Origin: Isoetes taiwanensis
Lineage: Eukaryota > Streptophyta > Lycopodiopsida > Isoetales > Isoetaceae
DNA length: 64,000 nucleotides
Reading direction: 5' to 3'
Assembly (NCBI GenBank): GCA_021234155.1
Contig: JAJEKV010000027.1
Location: forward strand, 17,937,644 to 18,001,643
Each line of letters starts with the position of its first letter. The stretch's first letter is position 1. Of the stretch, positions 1 to 10,889 are shown piece after piece. The notes beneath the pieces were generated by a model. It searched no databases. It was not told the DNA's origin and was given only the letters and a program-made list of their open reading frames with translations. The position numbers and the translations under genes are program-made.

Positions 1-90
1 ATGAACTTGGCAAGAGCTCATATGATTAGGGAGTTGAGACGCATTGATGCGGTGGCGAGGCAGCACAATGCTGTCATAAATAACAATTAG
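1..90 (+). other. open frame tail at window edge
   Basis: A frame is open from the first base to a TAA/TAG-type stop at 88-90 and would encode about 29 residues ending NAVINNN. It contains two ATG codons (1 and 22). It could be the end of an exon or of a transposon ORF that starts upstream of the window. I recognise no motif in it, and a chance open frame of this length is common. Confidence 0.15.
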
Positions 91-114
91 GTATTAGAAT
101 CCAAAGTCACAATC

Positions 115-1640
115 TCAATTCAAAATCAACTTCCAACACATGCTAGAAGTGATACCCCAACCTCAATCCAAAACCTCCATAGTAAAACAAGAATCTAAGA
201 TTCAACTATAAATTTGAGAAACCTACATATTTAAGCTTCAACTCCAACCCATCTTTTTTTAGAAGCTCACATTCTAAAACCTCTACAATATTTAGAATTC
301 CAACTTCCAACACATGTTGGAAGCCATAGTCTCATTTCAAAACCAACTTCTAACACATGTTGAAATTGATGCCACAACCCCATATACCTCTACACTAAAA
401 CAAGAATCTAAGTTTGATCTACAAGTTTGTGAAACCTATATTTAAGCTTCAACTTCCAAACCATATTGGAAATTAGGCCATAACCTAGGGTAAGAAAAAA
501 GATGCATGTCTAGAGATCCTTTAAACCTCCATCATTGGAACATAAGACTACCAACTCAATTTGGAAATAAAGCCACATCTTATAAACTTGGAAAAGATGC
601 TTTTTAGAAGCTCACATTCTAAAAACCTCTACAATACTTAGAATTCCAACTTCCAACACATGTTGGAAGCCACAACCTTATTTGATAAGAATCTGCCGAT
701 ACATATTGGAAGTAATGCCACAACCTCAATTCAAAGCTTCCACACTAACTTTCAACACATGTTGGAAGCCACAATCTCATTTCAAACCTCCATAACAAGA
801 TTCAAAACTTATATCTAAGCTTTACTTCCAATCCATGTTGGAAGTTGGAACTAAGGCCACAACTTAGAATTGAAAAAGGATACATGTTGGAAGACACAAC
901 CTAATTTTAAAACCAACCTCCAAGTCATATAGGAATTGATGCCACAACCTGATTTGAAAACCTCCACATTAACTTCTAACACATATTGGAAGCCACAACC
1001 TCATTTCAAACCTCCAAAATGAAACAAGAAATCTAAGATTCAAAACCTATATCTAAGCTTTACTTTCAACCCATGTTGGAAGTTGGAACTGAAGGCACAA
1101 CTTTAAAATGAAAGAAAGTGCATGTTGGAAGCCACAACCTCATTTCAATACCAACTTCTAGCACATGTTCGAAGTGATAGCACAATTCCAATTCACGACC
1201 CCACACTAACTTTCCACACATGCTAGAAGCCATAACCTCCTTTCAAACATCCAAAATGAACAAAAAATCTAAGATCCAAAACTTAAACCCAAGCTTCACT
1301 TCCAACCCACGTTGGAAGTTGGAATTAAGGCCACAACTTAAAATAAAAAACAAAAGGTGCTTGTCAAGGCAATCCTTTCAAGCTAAACTTGAAAAAGGTG
1401 CTTATTTAGAACCTTCAAAACCAACAACGTCAAAACCTTCAACTTCCAATCCATGTTGGAAGTGAGGCCACAACTTAGAAGATCCTAATCTCCAACACAC
1501 CTTGAGATGGGCTAGTTCATTGAACCACCAACCATTAAAAAGGTGGTGCTTTAGATTGACATAAAAACCAACCTATCTTCTAACACATGTTGGAAACAAC
1601 CTAAGGTTTAATTTCATAAAATGAATATACCTAACAAAAT
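115..1640. repeat. degenerate palindromic repeat array
   Basis: A short palindromic core, TTCCAACacatGTTGGAA, recurs with variation at about 130, 310, 349, 449, 651, 752, 826, 881, 975, 1066, 1120, 1296, 1440 and 1575, usually followed by GCCACAACCTCATTTCAAA or GTTGGAACTAAGGCCACAAC. Spacing is irregular, mostly about 50 to 150 bases, so this is an old minisatellite-like array with drifted units, not a clean tandem repeat. The open frame at 1220-1465 lies wholly within these units and is not counted as a gene. Confidence 0.75.
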
Positions 1641-3166
1641 TGCATTTTAAAGCTCTATCTCCTAGAATCTAGGAGTTGGAACTAAATCATGCAACCTCCA
1701 GTAGATGCTTTGGCTTTTAAAAACTGTCATCTACATTATTTTTAAATATAAGAAAGAAAGTGTAACACACCTTGTTTGGTTGCCATCGAATCCTCAACAT
1801 GCAATAGCAAAAGATAAACTGCAATCATTTTGCCAAAAAATTGCTTTATCAAGACGTTTAAAATAAGATACCAAGATTCCTTGCAAGCATCAAATACATC
1901 TATATGCCTTTGGGCTCAAAGAAAATCAAATGTATTTTATTATTGTTTACAACATGTAATCATGTATTGTATATTTTGTAATTAGGAATGAAACAATACT
2001 TTTATACTACTTGGTTAGAAAAGAAAAATTGTCCTTGCAACAACCACTATTTTGCTCTAGATTGATGTATTTGCATCAAATTAGCCACCACTTTGCAAGA
2101 ATCCCTGCTCTAACCACCACTTTGCAAGAACCCTAGATAACCCTACTCTACTCTGATTTGCTTATAAACATTCTTCTGCTGCATCTAGAACTTTTCTTCT
2201 CTACCTAACCCTGCTACTCTGCTTCGTTTAAGAAATTTTCTACTCTCTCGCAATTTCTATAGCCTCCAAAAACCGTACAGTCTTAAGCGCCACAATCTTA
2301 GAGTAGACAAAGAAGCACAAAAACAAAAGCAGGACTAGGTGGAAAAAAACAAGTTTTAAAAGAAAGAAACAAGTTTTGCAAGTAGGAGAAAGAAATAACT
2401 AAAATATAGACATGCAAAATATAAAGGCAAACACACGTGGCTGTGGATATTCAAAAATTTGGTATTATTAAATGAAAAAAATGTTATAACAATAAAACAT
2501 ACAAAACGTTAAAGCCTACGCCGACGTGTAACTAAAATAACAAAGGTTGTTGAACCTTTCTTCGCAAGAATCCCGTATGTTCAAATTTTTTTTTACTGCA
2601 TTCTTGGTGAGAATACCACCTGTTCAAATTTTTTTTACTGCATTCTAATATTACTCCCAGGCTTTACCATCTTTATTCTAGAATCTCTTCAGCTGCTTCA
2701 AGGATCATGGATCTGCAAGAGGTAACCATAAAAAATTAGTAGAATAAAAAATCAGAGTCTGATGAAAACATTTGCAAAAGCATTCAGATTTATATTCTTT
2801 TGTGGTCAATTTGAGATTTCGACTAGCCTATTGCAAAGATTCAGCTTTGTCTCTACAAATGCAACCAGATTTAGAAGATCTGGAGAAAAAAAATTCCAAA
2901 GCCTGAGCCTCATTCCTTTCTACTCTAACCTATTTAACAAAGAAACATGTACACTAGCAAGTCGGTTTCTTGGCATTTGCCAACGCCTGGGCATCTCGGA
3001 ACTATTTACCTGATTTTTCTTTCCAGATTCTTAATCCAAGATAGCAATCTTCTGTAATGGCCACACATAAACATCATCAATAAACCTAAACGCTCCCGGC
3101 AATGGTAACCTGATCCATATTATCGGGCTTTAGTACTTGTTAAGGAATCACAACCAATAAGACCAG
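1641..3166. other. AT-rich stretch without recognised gene
   Basis: No recognisable coding region. A 26-base unit containing TGTTCAAATTTTTTTTACTG is present twice (about 2578 and 2622). The frame at 2762-3013 (83 codons) has no recognisable motif and its base use matches the surroundings. On the minus strand about 3020-3115 a short frame reads PGAFRFIDDVYVWPLQKIAI, which looks exon-like but was not identified. Confidence 0.4.
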
Positions 3167-3947
3167 TGTCAGACCCATACCCGACCCACACACGGTGACC
3201 GGCTATAAGCCTAGCACACTATAGGAGTCCTGTAGCCGCGCTAGGCAAGATCCCACCCCCGATTCGCCATCATACTCGTTATCTGGTGCTGAACCACATC
3301 ACAGCATCCACAGCCAGGTTGGCTCTTGTACACAGGCTGCAATTATTGGGTATTTCTAATCCTAGGAGGCTTTTAGGTCCCTACCCTTCCCTTAATTCCC
3401 AATACACGAAAGAAGCAGAAAGAACTAATGTAATTACCATTCATGTAGTCAGAACAACTCATAAAGATAATTTAATCATTCCATTTATTCAAAGAAGTGT
3501 TAGCGACAACAAAACCTATCTACTGACTAACCGGTGTCTTGGCTGGAGCCATGGTCATGGTAGGCATCCATCTTTCGAAGCTGGTAGATAAGTGTTGGCA
3601 AAAACAAGTGTAAGCTGCTGGCTGCTGTTCCTCCTCAATCCCAATTCGAATTTGGGAGAGAAATTGGGGTAGGACCCCTATTCCTTGGCCCAAAATGGTA
3701 AGTCCCTTCTGGCCAATCGATTTGGGCCAGGTGGCACCCCCTTACTGGTGATAATTAGTTAATTAGTCCATAATGGCTTAATTAAGTTAATTAGGCCATT
3801 ATAGTTCATAATTATCCCTTTGGTTTTATTAACATAGCTAATAAAAACCATTATGGATAACCCTCACTTGGACCATTAAGCCCATTGTGTCCTGGTGACG
3901 TATCATGGTATGCATACGTATACCGTATAAATACCTCGAACATCACA
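3167..3947 (-). repeat. 3' LTR of element A (short form)
   Basis: 781 bases that match 14904-15522 plus 17256-17439 almost throughout, apart from a small deletion near 3350. On the plus strand it starts TGTCAGACCC and ends CATCACA, so on the coding strand it is TG...CA. A purine tract lies directly inside it. It lacks the counterpart of 14160-14903, so it is shorter than the right-hand LTR. The open frame at 3286-3591 also occurs in the other LTR copy (15063-15350) and is repeat sequence rather than a gene. Confidence 0.85.
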
Positions 3948-3960
3948 TTCTCCCCCCCTT
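3948..3960 (-). promoter_or_regulatory. polypurine tract of element A
   Basis: The minus strand reads AAGGGGGGGAGAA immediately upstream of the 3' LTR start TGTGATG. This is the position and composition expected of the plus-strand primer of an LTR retrotransposon. It fixes the inner border of the 3' LTR at 3947/3948. The 500 bases between here and the integrase stop (3961-4475) hold no ORF and act as 3' untranslated sequence. Confidence 0.8.
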
Positions 3961-4475
3961 GAATCAATGCTGTCCTTAGCATTAGAGTTAGTGGAGAGTA
4001 AGTTACAACAGAAATAACTTTAATTTGTTGAAATAGGAAAGGTTTACATACGGAAACAGTAGGACAAGAAGTCTCGTCTCAACAAAACAGTAAGAAATTA
4101 TTTTGAAAATACATTTTAAAGACAATTCAAGTTCAAAAACACAAGTTGGCCTACGACGTGAGGCCTCCATTCTTTTGCAGCTCATCGGTACGCTCTACTG
4201 GCCTGTAGAAGTGCATGTATTAGTGTTTAAGAATTAAGTGAAATAGTGTGGTTGAGGGGACCACCCCCTTAAAGAAATAAAAATATGAATGCAAGGGTCC
4301 TATCATGTCTAGGGTTTGCATGTCGTCTCGGCGTAAGGAATAGCAATATTCCCATAATGGCCGTAGATGAATGCGTCCTATCATGAATGCCTATATGCCC
4401 ACTTTTTCCATCTAGGATGCATGTAACCCCAACCTCTAGAATGATCCCTGGTGGATCCCACTCGTATGACCCCTG

Positions 4476-5669
4476 TCAGACTAAAAGAGAACTATGCTTA
4501 CCCTCCGGGTTGGAGATGATTACATCGTGAATGGTTCGGCCTTGGCACTCCTTCATAAAGTCTGGGTAAGTCTTATTCAAATCCGCCTTAAGAACCCATG
4601 TTGCATCCTCAGTGGGTAAGTGTTTCCATTTGACCAAGTATTGCAAAATTTGAGTGCGACGGGTTTGCTTATAGGCACGATCAAGGAGAGCTTCTGGCAC
4701 AATCTCCAACTGATCCTCAGTCATCTCCAGAAGTGTTGGTGTGTCAAGTATCTCTTCTGGGTCCGGATGATGCTTTTTGAGAAGACTTACGTGGAAGACT
4801 TTATGGATCTTTAAATGTGCGGGTAGATCCAACCGGTAGGCCTGAGGTCCTATCCTTTCGGTTATCCGAAATGGTCCCTCCCATCTAGGTGCAAGTTTCT
4901 TACAGTTTCCAATCTTAAGTTTGGCTTGCTTCACCTTGATCTTTAGCCAAATAGACTCATCAACCTGAAACTCCCGAGGAGTACGGTGGCGATCTGCTAG
5001 ACTTTTCTGTCGAGCTCTTGCAGCTAGCAAATATGCGCGAACCTCTTCGACCAGGCCTTGTATGTCTTCAAGCAATTGCTGGGAAACCTCCACCTTGGAG
5101 ACTAGATTATGCCACGTGTCTGGTGTAAGGCATTGATAGCCATAATTAATCATAAAGGGAGACATCCTTGAGGACTCCTGTTTGGTACTATCGTAGGCAA
5201 ACTCTACCAAATAGATGTAGTCTGCCCATTGAGACTGTTTGTTCCAGACATAGTTACATAGCATATCTGCAATGATGCGATTGGTATGCTCGGTTTGACC
5301 TTCTGTCTGCGGGTAATACGCTGTGCTCATGGCAAGCTTAGTCTGAATAGTGCTGAAGAAATCTTTCCAGAACGCACTAACAAACTTAGGATCCCGATCC
5401 GATATAATGGTACGGGGCATCCCATGCAGACGAAATACTTCCTTGGTGAAGAGCAAGGCGGTATCCAAACGACATGGCAAGAAATAGAAAGTTTGTCGAC
5501 CACTACCATTAAGGCATGAAACCCTCTTAAGGTGCGCGAAAGCCCCACGATAAAATCCATGGTAATAACTTCCCACTTAGCATTGGGTACGTCGAGGGGT
5601 TGCAATTCACCCAGAATACGCAACTGTTCCGCCTTTGTTTGTTGACAAGTCTGGCACTGCTTAATGTAC
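4476..5669 (-). pseudogene. Ty3/gypsy integrase with C-terminal chromodomain
   Basis: This is the 3' part of a pol gene. It begins in the zinc-binding region (CQTCQQ), then the catalytic core follows with the three acidic residues in ITMDFIVG, IISDRDPKF and GQTEHTNR. A GPY/F-type module follows (RWEGPFRI...GPQAYRLDLP), then HPDPEEI and a chromodomain at about 4685-4540 (LQYLVKWKHLPTEDATW...YPDFMKE). One frameshift near 5570-5600 separates the start of the core from the rest, so it is broken. Chromodomains of this class are known to bind methylated histone H3 tails and guide integration; the aromatic W of VKWK and of ATW are kept. RT and RNase H are missing upstream because of the deletion near 5669. 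Confidence 0.9.
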
Positions 5670-5740
5670 CTCGCCTTCTTCCTCCTCTCCTTCTCCTTTT
5701 GCTCCCTCTCCCTTTTCTTCTGTGCTGCCCTGTCCTCCGG

Positions 5741-6130
5741 CTACTCCTTCACTTTCTCCTTCCCCTTCTTCTTGCTTGAAGAAGGGCATGCCTGCTGGGT
5801 CTGGGTCTGCTGCTGCTGCTGCTGCTGATCCTCCTGCTGCTCTTCCCGCTGCTCCTCTTGGTCTCCCTCCTGGTGCTCCTCCTCCTGGTCGGATAGGGGG
5901 CCAAGGTGATGGGTTTCGTCGGTGCGCTGGGTCTCCACTGACGACGAGCTGCTCTGTGGCTCCTCCTGTGAGGCGTGGAAGGTCTCATCAGTCGAAGACG
6001 ACGCCTCCTCCTCTGGCCTCGGCCGGAGGTGCTCTGGGATCTGTTTGCCGTGGCTTCCAGCTGCTGCTGCCGCCATCGAAGGTGAGCTCCTTGGGCCAGT
6101 CTTCCTCATGGTTTGTTTGGTTCTTGCCAT
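5741..6130 (-). CDS. element B leader ORF starting with a histone H3 tail mimic
   Basis: A 129-residue ORF with an ATG at 6130. The first ten residues, MARTKQTMRK, equal the start of histone H3 (MARTKQTARK) at nine of ten positions; R2, T3, K4, Q5, T6, R8 and K9 are kept and A7 is M. TG and PR follow, then an Ala run, an acidic and Ser/Gln-rich middle (a run of seven Gln) and a basic end (KKKGKEKVKE). After the TAG stop the frame continues about 24 codons of charged coil-like sequence straight into the integrase region of element A, which suggests a fusion by deletion. The ORF starts about 550 bases downstream of the B PBS, the same place as ORF1 of element A. It is not a normal host histone: no H3 core follows here. 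Function is unknown; mimicry of the H3 tail is inference. Confidence 0.7.
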   Translation of the reverse strand: MARTKQTMRKTGPRSSPSMAAAAAGSHGKQIPEHLRPRPEEEASSSTDETFHASQEEPQSSSSSVETQRTDETHHLGPLSDQEEEHQEGDQEEQREEQQEDQQQQQQQTQTQQACPSSSKKKGKEKVKE

Positions 6131-6683
6131 ATCTTACGGTTAAGGAAACAGGTGACGTAAGGCTGATCAAGAGAGAGAAGGTAGAAGACAAGGTTTGGGG
6201 GGAAATGAGGTGGCACGAAGATATTTAAAAAGGGAGATGCTCTAGGGAATATTCCCCTACCATTAATAGGTCTAATAATTAGCCCCCTCTTATTAATTAC
6301 TCCAATATACTTAATTATTAGTATATACTTAATGTTGTATTATATTATAATTTCGAATTTTTCCTAATGGTTTGAAGTGTTAATTATGAATTTGCGCCAT
6401 TTTTCACCCAGGTCTCGGATTGCATGATTCTTCGACCCCTTTAAGGTGAAATCTGATGTTGATTCATAATTTTCACTCAATTTTACTAGAATGTTAATTT
6501 GACTCATTCTTTTTCCTTCATCTAACAACTTAGCCTATTCTCACGGACCCACTACCTAGGAGAAAATTTTTTCCCCTATTTTCGAGATTCCGTAGTGGAA
6601 ATTTTCATTTCGCACTCTATTAGGCCTGTTAGACTACTTTCAAGGATATGGTCAGTGCTAGTTCTTGATCAACCAAGAACATT

Positions 6684-6695
6684 GCTCTGATACCA
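6684..6695 (-). promoter_or_regulatory. primer binding site of element B (tRNA-iMet type)
   Basis: The minus strand reads TGGTATCAGAGC one base after the LTR end ...GTCACA. This sequence is the usual primer site complementary to the 3' end of plant initiator tRNA-Met. It marks the inner border of the B LTR at 6697. The stretch 6131-6683 between this site and the leader ORF holds no recognisable gene and serves as 5' leader. Confidence 0.85.
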
Positions 6696-6696
6696 T

Positions 6697-8336
6697 TGTG
6701 ACTACTAAATATACGGCGCCCGGCCATACACTCCGTAGGAAATCCCCCATCCGGTCCTTCGACCACACGGGCCCTCCGTCTATCCCGCACTCTGGGATCA
6801 CCGTAGTGCGGAAAGGGGACATGAAGGTGTCTTGCGCGCCCTTCCCCTATGGGCTCCTATCACAGCGGAAGCATAAACATCGTCAGAACTAGCACTAATA
6901 ATACATCATGCTACCTCGAAGGGTAGCTCATCCACCTACCTATAACTGCAAAGAAGATAATCATGTGCCATAAAACATGAGAGCTCCTACCCGTGGCTCC
7001 GACTCATAGGGAGGTCGACTGACTGGATAAGTCTCAAGATAGAGCAGACCGAGTCATAACAATGGCGGGGCTGGCTATAGATAATGGCTAGGGTTGACCA
7101 CTCCATCCGCCCCTCCTGTGCATACTTTGCAGATGGGCTAGACCAAGCTCTGGCATGACTCTAGCCTTCCGGATATGCAATCCCATGGCATCACCCATCG
7201 GGACTACTCCAGGTTGCATCTCCCTGGTCCGTTGAGGCAGGAAGGGTTGCATCTCCCCTTTCTGGGGTCTAGAGGTTCCACAGGCGGCTAGAGAATCGTG
7301 GCGACACACGATTCGTCCCCGACTTAACCTCCCAAAACAAGAGCCAAGCCAACACTTGCAACTCTTGAGAGGCAGGGCGACACCATTGCCCCAGGAGGTG
7401 TCGGACCCATGTCCGGCCCACACGAAGTGACCGACCATAAGCCTAGCCCACTATGGGATCCCCAGTGGTCACGCTCAGCAGGGATCCTCCCTCCGCATTG
7501 CCTCTAGCCCCGTTGTGTGGTGCTGAGTCACATCATAGCTCCCATAGCCCGGTGGGTTCCTATGCACAGGCCGCATAATAATAGGAACTAAGGGGTCTAA
7601 CTAGGAGCATTACTAAGTAAGGCTACTAGGTCTCTACCCCCCGTCCCAATACAAGAGGAGCAAACATGATCAACCATCATCACATCATATCATATCATGG
7701 TAATCATCATAAGAACATCTTAACCGAATCATACATATCTAACTTACAGTTAGGGTTCCTTGATTAGGGTTCAAGATGTTCAACAAGGGTTCTAGGATGG
7801 CTCTACTCTAGATACAACATACAGATCCATCTGGAGTGCTAAATTCCAGATGAACTACTATGAACTCTACTCCACCTACCTGCTCCAGAAGCACTCCCTC
7901 CCAATCCTGGCGTCTCCATGCTCCTTGACGTCGTCGAAGCCGTGCTCCCTCTAAGATCGTGCACACACTTTGGGGGCTGCTACACCAGGCTATGCTATGA
8001 TGAACGATGCTCGAAACAGGGTTTTGAGTGTGTAGATGAGTCTCCAGGTGCTAGGGTCAGGAAAAGAGGTCTAGGGTTAGGGTTTGGGCCAATATAGGTT
8101 AGGGTCCACATGGGATGCCACGTGGCACCAATGGGGTGGGGTCGTGTGGCGGTTTGCCCAATAGGATAAGACCATGCGGAAATGGGCCTTATCCTAAGGT
8201 TATCTAAGTTAAGCATTTAACTTAGATGTGCACACATTACTACTTTCTAAGGTATACAAGGCTACAAGGTAGACTTGTATAGTGACGGGTCCAGGAATAT
8301 ACGTATTTATGGCATATATTCCCCTGGAACGTCACA
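6697..8336 (-). repeat. 5' LTR of element B (long form)
   Basis: 1640 bases. On the plus strand it starts TGTGACTACT and ends GGAACGTCACA, giving TGTGA/TCACA inverted ends. Its right part (7399-8336) is a diverged relative of 3167-3947 (shared starts TGTCRGACCC, common block CATAAGCCTAGC, common end GGAACGTCACA); its left part (6697-7398) is a relative of 14160-14903 (shared ACCTCGAAGGGT and CCACTCCATCCGCCCCTCCTGTG). It butts directly against RT codons of element A at 8337. No second copy of this LTR is in the window. Frames inside it are not genes. Confidence 0.75.
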
Positions 8337-8337
8337 C

Positions 8338-9260
8338 TGATGAAGCCTAATTTGAGGAGTTCCTGTAACTGCTTCTTAAGCTCAGTCAACTCAGAAAGAC
8401 TCATCCGATATGGGGCCTTACTGGTAGGCTTGGTGCCTGGTTCCAAGGTAATTTCACATTCTACCCCCCTGAAAGGTAGTAGCCGATGGATTTCATCGGG
8501 AAAAAGGTCATGGTAGTCCCGAAGAATCATGGCTATTGCTGGAGGCAAGGCATCAAGGACTTCATCCTGTTTGGACTTAGCTTCCACTGAAGCAAGTCGG
8601 ATCATGCCCGTGATCTGCGACTTCTTGAGAGCCCTATGCAACTGTCGTAATGAAATACATTGCATAATAGGAGTGACTGGCTTACCTGTAATAGTGACTC
8701 GAGTTCCATTCGCTGCGTTGAAGGTGACTTCCCGTTTCTCACAATCAATGTTGGCCTTGGGAGCAGCCAAGAATTCCATGCCCACAATGAGATCATAGCG
8801 GCCAATATCCATTATCTCGGCTCCTAGAGCAACAGGTGCACCGGGCAGCTGTATATTCAAGTTGATACGACGACTCCGGGTGTGGCGGACGGCCCTACTT
8901 GCCAGTGTAACTGGGTGCGGCTTAGACCTCAAAGGGGTGATCTGTAAGGCCTCCGCCATTCTAGGAGATACAAAGTTATGAGTACTACCCGTGTCCATAA
9001 GAATGATGAAGGGCTTACAATCTACTTGGCCCACCGTAGAGATGACAGAGGGTTGGTGGTTGGCTTGACCAGTTTCAATGGGAGCATAAATGTGAGACTT
9101 ACTTGTGACATAGTTAGGCGCGTCCTCCTCCACAGTATGATCGGGGTCTTCCCAATCCATGTCGACTAGGGCAGCTTGCACTGTCTGTGTGATATAAGGG
9201 CATTCCTGCATACGGTGGCCCGGGTGGAAACAGCGATAACAGGCCTTTTCCCTACGTAAC
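8338..9260 (-). pseudogene. element A zinc knuckle, protease and start of RT
   Basis: Reading from 9260 down, the frame opens with the nucleocapsid zinc knuckle CYRCFHPGHRMQEC (CX2CX4HX4C). About 60 residues later comes a retropepsin with active site ILMDTGSTHNFVS. A linker follows, then the N-terminal end of reverse transcriptase (LPFRGVECEI...PYRMSLSELTELKKQLQELL...LGFI). The coding sequence stops abruptly at GFI, exactly where the B LTR begins, so the RT is interrupted by insertion. The protease itself shows no frame break. On the gag side the frame is lost between 9260 and 9376. Confidence 0.9.
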
Positions 9261-9375
9261 TGTTCACGCTGCTCCCGGGGAATAGCTTGGAGAATATCCC
9301 TGGAAGCTCTCTATATAGCCTTCAACGGCCCTACGCTCATTAATCCCTAGGACGTATAATCGTAAGCGCATAAAC

Positions 9376-10014
9376 TCATCGGTATAAGCCTTGACAGTCA
9401 TGTTTTTCTGTTCCAGGCGATAAAAAGTTTGGATCTATTGGCAACGATGAGCCTTTGGTACATAATGTGATTTGAAGGCTTTGGCAAAAAATTTGTAACC
9501 TTCCCCTTGTGAGCCCATGAGAGCGGGCATATCCCTTCCACCAAATTCGTGCCGACCCTGTAAGATTGGTGGTGGCAACTTTGCCAATATCCTTGTCAGT
9601 CATCCCATATGACTTCCCAAATTCCTGCATTTCGTCCAACCAGGATTCGGCATCGACCCCATTCCTGGTTTTCCCTGAAAATTGTGTGAGCCTCCGATTC
9701 TTCCATATGCTAGTGATGGCGGAATCTACCGTTTTCTGGTAATCCTTTTTGCTGGACTTGGTATGGTCCGCCTCATCCTGAGAGGAATCAGAAGAGTCCG
9801 AGGCAGCATCCGAGGACGAACTAGGGTGTGTCCTCTTAGATCGACTTGCCGTAGCGGGCGCAGGTGGTGCAGATGGCGGCTGCGGGTTCTGTGGAGCAGG
9901 GATCTCTGGTCCATATTCCTGTGGCAGATTCTGCTGCAATACATATGCTTGGAGCTCAGTAAGCTGACGCTTCATAATGGTGAGCTCATGTTCCGGAAGA
10001 CGGCCCAGTTGCAC
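9376..10014 (-). pseudogene. element A gag (capsid region)
   Basis: A frame of about 210 codons. The N-terminal part is a Gln/Leu-rich coil (ELTIMKRQLTELQAYVLQQ), then a Pro/Ala/Ser-rich low-complexity stretch, then the capsid-like block with FSGKT, AESWLDEMQEFGKSYGM and NLTGSARIWWKGYARS, typical of Ty3/gypsy Gag. The C-terminal half is lost to a frameshift near 9480-9500, so the zinc knuckle at about 9209-9250 lies in another frame. The first usable ATG may be internal, since the frame is open a little upstream toward 10050. Confidence 0.85.
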
Positions 10015-10345
10015 GGGTGTCGCCCAAGGGGGAGGCCGTGCACCGTCTAGATAGAAAGAGATGAAAGATAAGCATACTCATTCCATTGGTGATAACAACA
10101 AGCTTACAAAAAGAAACACTTTTATCATTAAGATGAAACCCACGGTTACAAAAAAAACTTTTGGCTATAACGCGACAAAGAAAACTAAGGTTGCATGTAG
10201 ACAAGAAATGTGCTTAAACATCAGGCTTAGGGTTGGGTGAAGGGGTACAGGATAAAGTATCGAATACTCTCCCTCACTGCTCGGACCACTTTGTACAGCC
10301 CACGCCTGAATTATAACATACTGATAGTCTAAAGTAGGCTGATGA

Positions 10346-10648
10346 TTAGCAAATTAAAGGGTCTCGAAGTGTATAAAATATCTGCCAGAGGTGATCGTTC
10401 GCATCAGCAAAGGCTTCCTGCTTAGTACAATCCCAATAATTCCAAGTGCGACGGAGCGCCTGCTGTAAATGCTCGAAGGCGTGATCGTGAAGGATATTGA
10501 CGATCTCGAAACCCTTGATGGGATCGTACGGCTCTCCTTCATCTTCCGCTTCCTCCTCTTCACAATGTTCGTTATCGTCTTCATATTCTTCGTCGTCTTC
10601 TTTATAGTCTTGTTCTGGCGGCGGCTCGCCCTCTTCCACTTCTTCCAT
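10346..10648 (-). CDS. acidic leader ORF of element A
   Basis: From an ATG at 10648 a 100-residue protein is open, starting MEEVEEGEPPPEQD. The first half is extremely acidic (long D/E runs), the second half is a compact unlike-charged block with NILHDHAFEHLQQALRR and WNYWDCTKQEAFADANDHLWQIFYTL. The frame is also open upstream into an Arg-rich stretch (YRRGRRRR) next to CTTACAG, a possible splice acceptor. I recognise no family. It lies between gag and ORF2 in an element that also carries an H3 fold; acidic tracts are common in histone-binding proteins, but that link is only suggestive. Confidence 0.45.
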   Translation of the reverse strand: MEEVEEGEPPPEQDYKEDDEEYEDDNEHCEEEEAEDEGEPYDPIKGFEIVNILHDHAFEHLQQALRRTWNYWDCTKQEAFADANDHLWQIFYTLRDPLIC

Positions 10649-10889
10649 TGTTCTGGTTCCCCTTCTTCTTCTTCCTCTTCTGTAAGAAGGCAAGAATGGA
10701 TATACAACAAATGAATTATTCCTTATACTTCAAACTCTAGAAAGAGAAAGACGAGTATTGTAGGAAAAAAACAATTTGCTTGTATTCAAAAGTGCATGAA
10801 AATATCATGCAAGGTTACATATTTTTGAGTAGCCAAAGGCTATACTCTATAATGTTTGTTACATCTAGCTAGGAACTAGGCCCCGCATC

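Noticed and set aside
3286-3591. 101-codon ORF repeated at 15063-15350
   Set aside because: The repeated reading is inside the paired LTRs, not a gene; the frame differs between copies by small deletions.
4620-4814. Plus-strand frame opposite the chromodomain
   Set aside because: Antisense shadow of the integrase ORF.
5722-6228. 168-codon plus-strand frame, Pro/Ala/Ser-rich
   Set aside because: It is the antisense shadow of the minus-strand ORF starting MARTKQT; its low-complexity runs come from the Gln and Glu codons of that ORF.
8052-8110. Telomere-like TAGGGTTAGGG repeats
   Set aside because: Only two or three irregular TTAGGG-like units inside the B LTR; no array.
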